Shown here in pieces: positions 26,022-34,337 of a stretch of 50,461 nt of DNA. The notes beneath the pieces were generated by a model that saw only the letters and a program-made list of their open reading frames with translations, was not told the DNA's origin and ran no database searches. Both the position numbers and the translations under genes were made by a program. The DNA is taken from assembly GCA_945876185.1 (NCBI GenBank), contig CAMCMZ010000021.1, forward strand, positions 1 through 50,461, given 5' to 3'. The first letter of the stretch is position 1. Each line of letters opens with the position of its first letter. Source of the DNA: Candidatus Kuenenia stuttgartensis (GTDB taxonomy: Bacteria; Planctomycetota; UBA11346).

Positions 26022-26636
26022 CTACTTGTTGCCCGGTTTGGCGGTGGTGAAGCTGATCACTTTGGTCGGAGCCTTGTCCTTTCCGCCCTGAACCGCCTCC
26101 TTGGCGTCAGGTTTCTGGTCGGGCTTCGCACCGTCTTTCGTGCCATCTTTCGCGCCTTCTTTCGCACCAGTTGTCGACTTGGGCGCCTTGGGATCGGGTT
26201 TGATCTCCCTCGGGCCCCAGGTGATGGTCCCGATGGCGTTCTTGGTCCAGACTCCTGCCGCGGTTGTGGTGAAGGAGATTTCCGCCTTCACGGTGATCTG
26301 GCCATCCTTGATCGGCAGAACTCCCTGGACCACGGTCCCCTTCGGTTGGGCCTTGGGATCTGGTTTGACCACGGTGTAGGGCACAACCAGAGTGCCGCAG
26401 GACAGGCCGACGAAGGTCATCTCCTTGTCGCTCAAGCCCAGATTTCCCTTGAGGATCTGCTGGTTATCGCCGGTCGAATAGATGATGAAGTGCTTGCCCA
26501 CCACCGATTCATTGGTGGTCGATCCCGGGGGCCTGGGAGGCGCTGTGCCGCCATTGCCGACCGACTGGACCGCATATCCCTGGGTCATGCAACTCGCCAA
26601 CAGTAGGACGATGAAAACGGATCGGACTGCGATCAT
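26022..26636 (-). CDS. Secreted or lipid-anchored protein with a Lys/Asp/Gly-rich tail, unknown function
   Basis: The ATG at 26634-26636 follows AAGGGG at good spacing. The 204-residue protein has an export signal (MIAVRSVFIVLLLASCMTQG): LASC at 13-16 can serve as a lipobox, while YAVQS further on could be a signal peptidase I site. A beta-rich domain follows (FIIYSTGDNQQILKGNLGLS, then ITVKAEISFTTTAAGVWT). Residues ~145-190 form a low-complexity tail of GAKEG/GTKDG/GAKPDQKPDAKE units. I do not recognise a family. A much longer frame running through the upstream repeat is not used because of the clear ribosome-binding site and signal peptide. Confidence 0.7.
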   Translation of the reverse strand: MIAVRSVFIVLLLASCMTQGYAVQSVGNGGTAPPRPPGSTTNESVVGKHFIIYSTGDNQQILKGNLGLSDKEMTFVGLSCGTLVVPYTVVKPDPKAQPKGTVVQGVLPIKDGQITVKAEISFTTTAAGVWTKNAIGTITWGPREIKPDPKAPKSTTGAKEGAKDGTKDGAKPDQKPDAKEAVQGGKDKAPTKVISFTTAKPGNK

Positions 26637-27065
26637 GGTGTTCCCCTTGTCGGTGGCGACGGTGCGAACCGGCTTTCGCGAGGAAGCGACACGCGCAGCC
26701 GGTTTCACCACCTGTATCAGTCTAAAAACCGCAAATGATCCTCGAGCTTTCCGCAAGCAGGTACTGGTAAAAGAGCTGATGATTTTCCCGCCGGCACCAA
26801 ATGGGTGATGTAATCGAATCTGCCTTCCCAGGTTCGAACGCTGGCTTATGACGACCTTTTTCGAAACGTCCCCACCAGAATCATCCAGCAAAAATCGCAA
26901 GTGCGCCCCAGATGCAAGGCGGGAGGAAGGAGTGTGGCAGCGCCACATGACTGACGACCAACGCCGCAGCTGGGGTGCAATTGCGATTTTTCGGATCAGA
27001 ACACGTTTGATTCGGCGGAGCGCGTCCCGGGTTGGGTCCATCGCCGGTCCCGTTAGGCTCGCGCC
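26637..27065. other. 429-bp divergent gap holding copy 1 of the 102-bp element
   Basis: No gene seen. 26722-26889 shows diverged similarity with 30852-31011: both contain GATCCTyGAGyTTT, then CACC(G/A)AATGGGTGA 73-74 bases after a CTAAA, then TTCGAnnGCTGGCT. The 102-bp element follows, and 75 bp later hemB starts. Confidence 0.55.
26890..26991 (+). repeat. 102-bp structured repeat element, copy 1
   Basis: The ends are 26-base imperfect inverted repeats, AAAAATCGCAAGTGCGCCCC against the complement of GGGGTGCAATTGCGATTTTT. In this copy the arms pair best, because CCCCAG meets CTGGGG. An internal hairpin TGTGGC-AGC-GCCACA sits near the middle. It differs from copy 2 at four positions. It lies 75 bp upstream of hemB, in the gap shared with the divergent secreted-protein gene. 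Confidence 0.9.
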
Positions 27066-28049
27066 ATGCTCAGCCGCCCTCGCCGCAACCGGGTCTCACC
27101 CGGTGTCCGCTCCCTGGTGCGCGAGACCGCGCTCACCCCGGGTCACCTGGTCCTGCCGCTCTTCGTCATCGAAGGTCGCGACAGCGCCGAACCGATCCCG
27201 GCGATGCCGGGCTGCCAGCGGCTGACCCTCGACCGCACAGTCGCCCTGGCGCGTGAGGCGCACGGCCTGGGCATCCCCGCGGTGGCGCTGTTCCCACGCG
27301 TGGCTGACGCCGCCAAGGACCGCCTGGGCCGCGAATCGCTCAATCCCGACGGTCTGGTCCAGCGCACGGTGAAGGCGCTCAAGGATGCGCTGCCGGATCT
27401 GGTGGTGATCACTGATGTCGCGCTAGATCCGTATTCCAGCGATGGGCACGACGGCATCGTCGAGGGCGACCGGGTGGTCAATGATCCGACCCTGCCGGTG
27501 CTGGCCGCCATGGCGGTGGCCCAGGCCAGGGCCGGCGCCGATGTGGTCGCGCCGTCCGACATGATGGACGGCCGGGTCGCGGTGATCCGCCAAGCACTGG
27601 ATGCTGCCGGGCACACTGACGTGCTGATTTGTTCGTATTGCGCGAAGTACGCCTCGGCGTTCTACGGCCCGTTCCGCGCCGCGCTCGACTCTGCCCCACG
27701 CCACACCTCCGGTGCGCTGGCCGACAAGGCCACCTACCAGATGGATCCGGCCAACGCGCGCGAGGCCCTGCGCGAGGCCCGCCTCGATGAGGCCGAAGGC
27801 GCCGACTGGTTGTTGGTCAAACCCGGCCTGCCGTACCTCGACATCGTGCGCGCCCTACGCGAAGCGACCCCGCTGCCGATCGCCGCCTATCAGGTCTCGG
27901 GCGAGTTCGCCTGCCTGAAGGCGGCCGCCGGCAATGGTTGGATCGACTACGAACGCTGCCTGCTCGAAAGCCTGCTCTGCCTGCGCCGCGCCGGCGCGGA
28001 TCTGATCTGGACCTACGGCGCGATCGACGCCGCGAAGATCCTCGGTTGA
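27066..28049 (+). CDS. hemB: Delta-aminolevulinic acid dehydratase (porphobilinogen synthase)
   Basis: A 327-residue HemB, full length. Active-site lysines are in YCAKYASAFYGPFR (K194) and VKPGLPYLD (K252, Schiff base). The metal-site segment reads DVALDPYSSDGHDG (117-130), with Asp/Ala in place of the Cys triad of zinc enzymes, so this is the magnesium-dependent/zinc-independent type. The C-terminal QVSGEFACLKAAAGNGWIDY is typical. It condenses two 5-aminolevulinates to porphobilinogen for haem and other tetrapyrroles. It stands alone among unrelated genes, with copy 1 of the 102-bp element upstream. Confidence 0.97.
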   Translation: MLSRPRRNRVSPGVRSLVRETALTPGHLVLPLFVIEGRDSAEPIPAMPGCQRLTLDRTVALAREAHGLGIPAVALFPRVADAAKDRLGRESLNPDGLVQRTVKALKDALPDLVVITDVALDPYSSDGHDGIVEGDRVVNDPTLPVLAAMAVAQARAGADVVAPSDMMDGRVAVIRQALDAAGHTDVLICSYCAKYASAFYGPFRAALDSAPRHTSGALADKATYQMDPANAREALREARLDEAEGADWLLVKPGLPYLDIVRALREATPLPIAAYQVSGEFACLKAAAGNGWIDYERCLLESLLCLRRAGADLIWTYGAIDAAKILG

Positions 28050-28126
28050 AAAGTTGAGCGGAACTGGCCCGCCGACTGTGCTGCCTGGGGTTGCTCTGCG
28101 CGGGTGAGGGTCGAACATCAGTCGCC

Positions 28127-29002
28127 ATGGCTGGCACCTGGGACTATGTGAAGGCCGCGTTCAACCTGCGCCCACTCGGGATGCCGGTGCCGCCGAACTG
28201 GTTCGCGGTCGCGGGCTTCGCCCTGGCAGGGTTTGCCCTGCCTCCGCTGTGGCTGCTGGGGGCCGGGCTGGAACTCGCCTACCTCGCCGGTTTCGCGCTG
28301 AACCCGCGGTTCCGCCGGGTGGTCGACGCCCAGGCCGGGCAGCAGGACGAGCAGGATTGGCAGAGGCGCCGCGACACCGCCCTGGCGCGGCTGGATGCCA
28401 GCGATCGCCGCATCCAGGCCGAGTTGGAGGCGCGGGCGCGTGAGACCGTCGATCACCTGGCCGCCAGCGGCGACGCCGGCGGCGCCCGCGACCAGGAGAC
28501 CGGCCTTTCCCGCCTGGCCTGGGTCCACCTGCGCCTGCTCGGCGCGCGCCAGGGCCTCAAGCGCCTGGTGGGCGAAGCCAAGAACGACGGCTGGGAGATC
28601 GACGAACGTGAACGCGAGATCACCGCCCGGCTGGCCAGCGTCGCAACCGCAGACCAGGATCCGCTGAAACCCACGGATCCGCTGAAGGAAAGCCTGCAAG
28701 GCCAGCTCACCATCCTGCGCGAGCGCCGGCAGCGCCAGCAGGACGCGGCGCAGAAACTGACCTACGTCGAGTCGGAACTCGAACGCCTGCAGCAGCAGGT
28801 CGAGCTGCTGCGCGACCAGGCGCTGTCCGCCCAGGGCGGCGAAGGCGCCGCCCGCGCCATCGCCGATCTGGGTTCCAGCCTGGGCAGCACCAGCCGCTGG
28901 ATGGAAGACCAGCGACAGTTGCTGGGCGAGGCCGAGGATCTCTTCGCCACCCCGCCCGGCAGCCTGCTGCGCCAATCCCAGCCCGGCCGCGTCCGCGCCT
29001 GA
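28127..29002 (+). CDS. Membrane-anchored coiled-coil protein
   Basis: Starting at ATG 28127 (MAGTWDYVKAAFNLRPLGMP), the 291-residue protein has two close hydrophobic segments at about residues 22-58 (WFAVAGFALAGFALPPLWLL and GLELAYLAGFAL). A long, charged, mostly helical region with strong heptad character follows: RRRDTALARLDASDRRIQAE, then SLQGQLTILRERRQRQQDAA and YVESELERLQQQVELLRDQA. No enzymatic motif is visible. It is 17 bp upstream of the solute-binding/OmpA fusion gene, so the two likely form one envelope-spanning system, this protein acting as the inner-membrane or cytoplasmic part. An earlier ATG at 28091 is in frame but gives a less natural N-terminus. Confidence 0.7.
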   Translation: MAGTWDYVKAAFNLRPLGMPVPPNWFAVAGFALAGFALPPLWLLGAGLELAYLAGFALNPRFRRVVDAQAGQQDEQDWQRRRDTALARLDASDRRIQAELEARARETVDHLAASGDAGGARDQETGLSRLAWVHLRLLGARQGLKRLVGEAKNDGWEIDEREREITARLASVATADQDPLKPTDPLKESLQGQLTILRERRQRQQDAAQKLTYVESELERLQQQVELLRDQALSAQGGEGAARAIADLGSSLGSTSRWMEDQRQLLGEAEDLFATPPGSLLRQSQPGRVRA

Positions 29003-29019
29003 ATCACCCGAGGTCGCCC

Positions 29020-30756
29020 ATGCCCACTTTCCATCGTCCCTCGCCCAGGCTCGGCTCCGCCGCCGGCCTCATCATCACCCTGCTGCTCGCCCTTGGCCTG
29101 GTCGGGGTGGGGGCGTGGTTGCTGCTACGCGAAAAACCGGCGCCCGCCGTGGTTCCGGCCCAGCCAGGAAACGCTGCTCCAACCACCAATGGGACAGGGC
29201 CGACCGGACCGGTGAAACCGCTCGCGAATCCGCCGCCGGATCCCAATGCGCCCAAACCGATCGAACCGGCGCTGACGGTGCCGGTGCTGCCGCCGCCTGG
29301 CCCCTTCCAGGCCAAGGACGGCGTGATCCTGGTCGACATCAGCGAATACGCCGGCTACGCCGGACTGATCGCCGCCAACCAGGGCCTGGAACCCAATCCG
29401 GAATCGCTGTTCACCAAACGCTTCGGTTTGCAGGTCAAACTGGTCATCGGCGAGGGAGAACAATGGGGCAAGCTCAACGCCGGCGAGTTCGCCGCCTCGG
29501 CCACCACCGCCGACGTGCTCGCGGTGCTTGGGCGGCAGTGGAAGGTGACCGTGCCAGCGCAGATCGGCTTCTCGCGCGGGGCCGACGGCATCCTGGTGCG
29601 TCAGGGCATCGGTTCGATCAACGCGCTCAAAGGCCAGGCCGTCGTCACCTCGCAATGGAACGAAGCCGATTTCTTCATCCGCTACCTCGCGCAAGAGGCC
29701 GGCATCGCGGTGGAGATCCTGCCCGGAATCGACACGAAACCGCAAGCCGATCGCATCGGCCTGGTGTTCGCCGAAGACGGCGAGAAATCCTGCCAGATCT
29801 TCGCCAGTGAACTCCAGCGCCCGCAACCTCGCCTGGCCGGGGCGGTGGGCTGGACCCCCTTCACCGACACCACGGTGGCCGGCAGCGGTGGCAAGGCGCG
29901 CTTCCTGGTCACCAATCGCAACCTGCTGGTGGTGGCCGACGTGCTGGTGCTCAACCAGGGCTGGGCCAGCGCCAACCCGGCCCAGGCCCAGGGCCTGGTG
30001 CACGGCCTGCTGCTCGGCAACCGCCTGGTGCGCGACCAGCCGGAGGCGCAGCTCGCGCTCATCAGCAAGGCGTTCAAATGGGACGGGGCGAAAACCAGGG
30101 CGGAACTCGCCCGGGTGCACCTGAGCAACCTGCCCGAGAACCAGGCCTTCTTCGCCGGCACCATCGATTCCGCCGGCAGCTTCGGCGGCATCTACCAGTC
30201 GGCCGTGCTCGCCTATGGCCGCGGCCTGATCCCGGATCCCGCCGATCCCGACCGCTTTCATGACGGTCGCTGGTTGAAAGCCATCGCCGACACCGGCGAG
30301 TTCAAAGACCAGAAGATCGCCATCGCACCGATCCGCAGCGGCAGCACCCAGGCCCTGGAAGGCACCGCCCTGCTGTCGAAGGACATCCGATTCCTGTTCC
30401 AGGCCAATGATGCGGCACTCGACCTGAACCAAGCCGAGAACCGCGACTACTTCGAGGTCATCCGCCGCTTTCTGCAGGTCAGTCCCGGTTCGCAGGTGCT
30501 GCTGCGCGGCCACGTCGATAACGGTCAGATCGAATTCTTCCGCAAACAAGGCGGCGAGGCCCTGGTGCGCAAGATGGCGCTGTCGGCGATGGACCTGTCC
30601 AAGCGCCGCGCCGCCGAGGTCCGCCGCCACCTGATCGAACAGCTTCGCCTCGACGCGAACCGCATCGAAACCGTCGGCCGCGGCTGGGAGGAACCGCTTG
30701 GCAGCGTGGCCGAGACCAACCGCCGGGTCGAGGTGCAGTGGTTCACCTTGGAATGA
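29020..30756 (+). CDS. Solute-binding-protein/OmpA-domain fusion, membrane anchored
   Basis: A 578-residue protein. One transmembrane helix at about 15-37 (AAGLIITLLLALGLVGVGAW) is followed by a Pro-rich linker. Residues ~100-400 resemble nitrate/taurine-type periplasmic binding proteins (VILVDISEYAGYAGLIAANQ, the FGLQVKLVIGEGEQW strand, and DVLAVLGRQWKVTVPAQIGF). The C-terminal ~120 residues are OmpA-like and should bind peptidoglycan: VLLRGHVDNGQIEFF, LSKRRAAEVRRHLIEQLRLD and RIETVGRGWEEPLG. Such fusions occur in bacteria next to TelA-like or coiled-coil genes and are proposed to link the inner membrane to the wall. The ligand is unknown. Its partner is probably the coiled-coil gene directly upstream. 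Confidence 0.75.
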   Translation: MPTFHRPSPRLGSAAGLIITLLLALGLVGVGAWLLLREKPAPAVVPAQPGNAAPTTNGTGPTGPVKPLANPPPDPNAPKPIEPALTVPVLPPPGPFQAKDGVILVDISEYAGYAGLIAANQGLEPNPESLFTKRFGLQVKLVIGEGEQWGKLNAGEFAASATTADVLAVLGRQWKVTVPAQIGFSRGADGILVRQGIGSINALKGQAVVTSQWNEADFFIRYLAQEAGIAVEILPGIDTKPQADRIGLVFAEDGEKSCQIFASELQRPQPRLAGAVGWTPFTDTTVAGSGGKARFLVTNRNLLVVADVLVLNQGWASANPAQAQGLVHGLLLGNRLVRDQPEAQLALISKAFKWDGAKTRAELARVHLSNLPENQAFFAGTIDSAGSFGGIYQSAVLAYGRGLIPDPADPDRFHDGRWLKAIADTGEFKDQKIAIAPIRSGSTQALEGTALLSKDIRFLFQANDAALDLNQAENRDYFEVIRRFLQVSPGSQVLLRGHVDNGQIEFFRKQGGEALVRKMALSAMDLSKRRAAEVRRHLIEQLRLDANRIETVGRGWEEPLGSVAETNRRVEVQWFTLE

Positions 30757-31192
30757 TCCTCAACATCTTATTTCATCCGAAGGAAACGGGGGGAAAGGAA
30801 GAAACGGAGGAGACGACGGTCGTGGCAACTGGTCACCGTCCCCCAATCACCCTAAACATCGCGAAAGATCCTTGAGTTTTTTCTCAAGTGGCCTGGGAAT
30901 GAGGTCTTGAAGAAGCTTGCGCGGTCACCGAATGGGTGAAGGGGTCGATATGCCCAAACTTGCTTCGATGGCTGGCTCCCTCTCTAAAACAGCCCACCCA
31001 CAATCCCCTGTAAAAATCGCAAGTGCGCCCCAGATGCAAGGCGGGAGGAGGGAGTGTGGCAGCGCCACATGACCGACGACCAACGCAGCAGATGGGGTGC
31101 AATTGCGATTTTTAGGATCACCGGCCAGGTGACCGAGTCGTCTTCCATGCCAAGGACATTCCCGACTTGGCCCATCGGCCCGGGGTGCGAGC
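30757..31192. other. 436-bp gap holding copy 2 of the 102-bp element
   Basis: No gene seen. A purine-rich stretch (30780-30815) follows the OmpA-fusion stop. 30866-30890 contains a CTTGAG-TTTTTT-CTCAAG hairpin. 30852-31011 is the diverged counterpart of 26722-26889. The 102-bp element follows and ends 79 bp before the next start. Confidence 0.55.
31012..31113 (+). repeat. 102-bp structured repeat element, copy 2
   Basis: Same orientation as copy 1 and four differences from it. The terminal arms AAAAATCGCAA/TTGCGATTTTT and the internal hairpin TGTGGC-AGC-GCCACA are unchanged. The next bases, aGGATCA, echo cGGATCA after copy 1. It is placed ~80 bp upstream of a lyase-like gene, nearly the same distance as copy 1 from hemB. 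Confidence 0.9.
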
Positions 31193-33958
31193 ATGCGCGG
31201 CATGAACACCCCGCGTCTGTTTACGCCGTCCTGGCTCGTCGCATCGCTCGGCCTCAGCGTCGCGCTGACTTGGTTCACCTTCAACCTGACCGCGGCCGAA
31301 GGTACGCTGGTCAATCCCACCAAGCGAACCTACGAGCAGGAACTGATCCGCTTGCCATTTGCTGCCCCGGATAATCCGGGCACGTGGATCGTGACCGAAG
31401 ACGGCAAACCGATTCCGTTCGAACGCGTCGGCAAAGAGGTGTGGATCTCGACCACCTTCGCCCCCGGCCAGCGCCGTGCCTATGCCACCGCCCCGGGCAC
31501 GCCGGTTGCCGCACCGGCGCAGGTGAAACTGAACCGTGACGGCGCGGACTGGATTCTCGACAACGGCAAGGTCGCGGTGCGAATCCCGGCCACCCTGAAT
31601 CGGGACAGGCCGCGCCCGGCGCCGATCGTCGGCTTCCGCTGCGCCGATGGCCCGTGGCTGGGCAAGAGTTGGTGGAAGGAGCTGCCGCAACCGACCCAGT
31701 TCTCGGCCGCCGCGATCGGCCAGACCGGCGCGGTGTTCAGAGGTGTCGTCGTGCGTTACGATTTCGAGCCGCGCATTCCCAGCGAAAAATCCTGGTACGA
31801 GGCCAAGATCACCCTCGCGCCGGGCTGGAACCACGTCGAGGTGGTCGAGCGTTCGGCGCTCGGCCGCGACGATGGCTGGCACCTCGACATCGCCTCTGGC
31901 TGGAAGCCCAACCTGGGCCTCAGCAAACCGTTCAGCGCCGGGCCCGGAGCGAAAATAACCGTACCGCCATCAGACCGACCGCTGACCTTTCCCTCGGGAC
32001 AATGGCTTCAGGATCCCCATCTGTTCATCAATCTGGTCCCGCGCTGGAATCAGCACTGCAAGGACGGCTGGTTCTTCGCCGCCGTGGATGACGCCCAGGC
32101 GGTCGGTTGCCTGGTCGCGCGCGCCGGTTCGTGGGAATGGCCGCACGACAACGCGATCGCGGTGCAGGTGGCGGAATCCGGCGACCAGGCGCGCCTCGAC
32201 CTGCCGACCTGGCATGGCCAGCGACGCTGGTTCCTGGTCGTGGGTGATCGCGCCTTGGCGGACAAGGCAAAGGACTATTCCTTGCGCTACGCGGTCGAAC
32301 CGCTCGATAAACTCAACCGCGATTTCATCCTCGACTGGCCCGGCAAGGATGGCCCGACTACAAGCACGGCCTTCCGGGGCGAGTGGATCTTCGGTTCCTC
32401 GATGAACCCGACCGGCGAGATGCGCCAGCGCGCTAAGCCAATGCTGGCGAAACCGTTGACCGGCGGCGATATCGGCCTGCTGACCAACACCCAGGTGCTG
32501 TTCCATCCCGACACCTATGGCAGCTATTGGAATTTCTGGTCCCCCGAGAACCCAAACTTCTACACCGATTTCATGCGCGTCCCGGTGCTGCAGATGGCGG
32601 GCTTGCAGACCCATCCGCGCTATAAGGAACTTGCCGCGATCGCGGTGTCGAAGCTGCGCGAAGACCTCTACCACACGATCGCCCTACCTGGCGGGGCCGG
32701 ACAGGAATGCCCCGGTTACCTGGGACACAGCCTGAATGTGTGGAAGGGGATGGCTCCGACCTGCCTCGCCGCCCTCGGATTCGATCCCACCACCGATGAA
32801 CGCTACCTGGCTGCCAAATCGTTTCTCAAGAAGATCAGCCAGCCCGACGGCGCTATCCGCCGGGCCCTGCCGATGGGCGACACGCATCCCGGCAAGGACG
32901 GGCCGGCTCTGGTCGAGGTCGCCGCAACGGAAGCTGCAACCTGGGCCAGCGAGGAGTTCCCTGGTTTCGGCGCGATCCTGCACCACCGACCCGGCACCCC
33001 GGAAGAAACGTTCCTCGCCTTCAAAGGCGGGCCGAATCGCGGGCACTACCACGGCGACCAGTTGGCGTTCCACCTCTGCTTCGGCGCCAAGGCGGTCGCG
33101 GTTGACCATCATTGCAGCTACTGGGTTCGACCCGGCCAGGAGCACATGCACAACCGGCTGTCGTTCGCCAGCAAGGATCTGCCCTCGGCCAACATGGACG
33201 GCTTCGAACGCATGCTGGGTTGGAAATCCGGTCCGATCGCCGATATCGCGGTAGCGCAGGTCGAATCCAGCCGGTTGCGCGCGCTCCCCGCCCTGCCGCC
33301 CGAGGAATGGCACCAGGAATGGCCGCTGCAAAAGCGCGCCAAACCGCTGATCTACCGCCGCACCGTGATTTTGCTCAAGGGCGCTGCGGATGGCAAAGAC
33401 GCCGTGGTGCTGCGCGACCAGTGGGCCGGCGCCGACGCGCTGACCACCACCTTCAACCTGCACGTGCGTGCCAATGCCCTCGCCGACCAGGGCACGCTGG
33501 CGCGATTCGATGAGGTCCTGACCGCGCATCGCATCGTCCCTACCGCCGCGACCTTCGCTTCGCTGCCATGGAAGCACAATATCGGCGGCGGCGAATCCAC
33601 CCAGGGCTTGCGCTGGTCCACGACCACCGCCGAGGGCGAGTTCCTCACCGTGCTGCTGCCGGGCGACGCCAAGACCGAGGTGAAGGCCATACCTGGCGGG
33701 GTGCAGGTGGGGAAGACCATGGTGACCGTGGCCGGGGTCTTCCCGGATCTGGTCGTCGAGCAGAACAAACCCATTGCCGCCGTCCGGGTGAACGGCGAAG
33801 GCAAGTCCGAAGCCCTGATGTATGACGACATGTCCCTCGACCGCTCCCAGGGCGACATCGGCCTGTTCGTCCCCGACGCCGGCTATCCCTTCGGCCCCAT
33901 CCCTGACTGGCTGATCAAGCAGCGCGCCAGCAAACCGCGCCCGGACTGGGCGCGTTGA
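31193..33958 (+). CDS. Secreted heparinase II/III-like protein (lyase C)
   Basis: A 921-residue protein with an export signal in its first ~38 residues (FTPSWLVASLGLSVALTWF). Residues ~40-370 are beta-rich. The middle is a helical toroid with PGGAGQECPGYLGHSLNVWK. Residues ~600-660 carry the heparinase II/III-type segment KGGPNRGHYHGDQLAFHLCF followed by AVDHHCSYW and HNRLSF, where the clustered His residues are typical of the metal/active-site region. A C-terminal beta domain closes the protein. It should act outside the cytoplasm on a uronic-acid-containing polysaccharide. It is more clearly of the heparinase II/III type than lyases A and B and lacks their GEHPRL lead-in. An in-frame ATG at 31202 is an alternative start. 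Confidence 0.72.
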   Translation: MRGMNTPRLFTPSWLVASLGLSVALTWFTFNLTAAEGTLVNPTKRTYEQELIRLPFAAPDNPGTWIVTEDGKPIPFERVGKEVWISTTFAPGQRRAYATAPGTPVAAPAQVKLNRDGADWILDNGKVAVRIPATLNRDRPRPAPIVGFRCADGPWLGKSWWKELPQPTQFSAAAIGQTGAVFRGVVVRYDFEPRIPSEKSWYEAKITLAPGWNHVEVVERSALGRDDGWHLDIASGWKPNLGLSKPFSAGPGAKITVPPSDRPLTFPSGQWLQDPHLFINLVPRWNQHCKDGWFFAAVDDAQAVGCLVARAGSWEWPHDNAIAVQVAESGDQARLDLPTWHGQRRWFLVVGDRALADKAKDYSLRYAVEPLDKLNRDFILDWPGKDGPTTSTAFRGEWIFGSSMNPTGEMRQRAKPMLAKPLTGGDIGLLTNTQVLFHPDTYGSYWNFWSPENPNFYTDFMRVPVLQMAGLQTHPRYKELAAIAVSKLREDLYHTIALPGGAGQECPGYLGHSLNVWKGMAPTCLAALGFDPTTDERYLAAKSFLKKISQPDGAIRRALPMGDTHPGKDGPALVEVAATEAATWASEEFPGFGAILHHRPGTPEETFLAFKGGPNRGHYHGDQLAFHLCFGAKAVAVDHHCSYWVRPGQEHMHNRLSFASKDLPSANMDGFERMLGWKSGPIADIAVAQVESSRLRALPALPPEEWHQEWPLQKRAKPLIYRRTVILLKGAADGKDAVVLRDQWAGADALTTTFNLHVRANALADQGTLARFDEVLTAHRIVPTAATFASLPWKHNIGGGESTQGLRWSTTTAEGEFLTVLLPGDAKTEVKAIPGGVQVGKTMVTVAGVFPDLVVEQNKPIAAVRVNGEGKSEALMYDDMSLDRSQGDIGLFVPDAGYPFGPIPDWLIKQRASKPRPDWAR

Positions 33959-34337
33959 GCCGAGCGTAGCGCCGGCTTCAGCCGGCAAAGACGGCGGGCT
34001 TCACCCCCTCAGCGGGTCCATTCAGGGACCATGTCCTGGATCCATCGTGCGCGCAGTGGTGGCGCCGAAGCGAGCGTCGAAACTGATCAACACACGCCCC
34101 CGCAGGCCGTACACGCCTTGCGGTGGACACCGCGACCATCGTCCCACGCTCCGCAACCACTGAGCCCATGCACAACCACGGCAAGAATATTTCAGCGTGC
34201 CTGGGCGACTGGACCGGCGGCCCACCCAGGCTGCCTCAAAAGTCGGTTGGTGGCATCCTGCGGATGCTGCTACTCAGGCCGGCGAGACGCCGGCGCTCCC
34301 AGGAAGGCCGACTTTTTAGGCGCCCCGGCGGTACCCC
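33959..34337. other. 379-bp gap: hairpin after lyase C and structured element before the kinase
   Basis: No gene supported. GCCGGC-TTCA-GCCGGC (33971-33986) right after the lyase C stop is a probable terminator-type hairpin without a T-run. The last 100 bp hold the three-stem element at 34238-34317. Confidence 0.55.
34238..34317 (+). repeat. 80-bp three-stem palindromic element upstream of the kinase gene
   Basis: The outer arms AAAAGTCGG (34238-34246) and CCGACTTTTT (34308-34317) enclose two internal hairpins: GCATCC-TGC-GGATGC around 34252-34266 and GCCGGCG-AGA-CGCCGGC at 34278-34294. The A-run/T-run ends and inner hairpins parallel the 102-bp element in design but not in sequence. It ends 20 bp before the kinase start codon, so it would lie in the leader RNA if transcribed. 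Only one copy is in the window. Confidence 0.7.

Noticed and set aside
26828-26844. tRNA T-arm-like sequence CCAGGTTCGAACGCTGG
   Set aside because: The TTCGAAC loop and short stem look right, but no acceptor, D or anticodon arm can be built around it.
26637-27041. N-terminal extension of the 26022-26636 gene through the repeat element
   Set aside because: The internal ATG at 26634-26636 has an AAGGGG site and opens a signal peptide, while the extension is repeat and intergenic DNA.
26945-27225. Short protein starting MTDDQRRSWGAIAIF that recurs in all three copies of the 102-bp element
   Set aside because: The peptide is similar because the DNA is a repeat. Differences among copies are not biased to synonymous sites, and what follows the element is unrelated in each case.
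33971-33986. Intrinsic terminator GCCGGC-TTCA-GCCGGC after lyase C
   Set aside because: No T-run follows the stem, so I list it only as a hairpin and not as a supported terminator.
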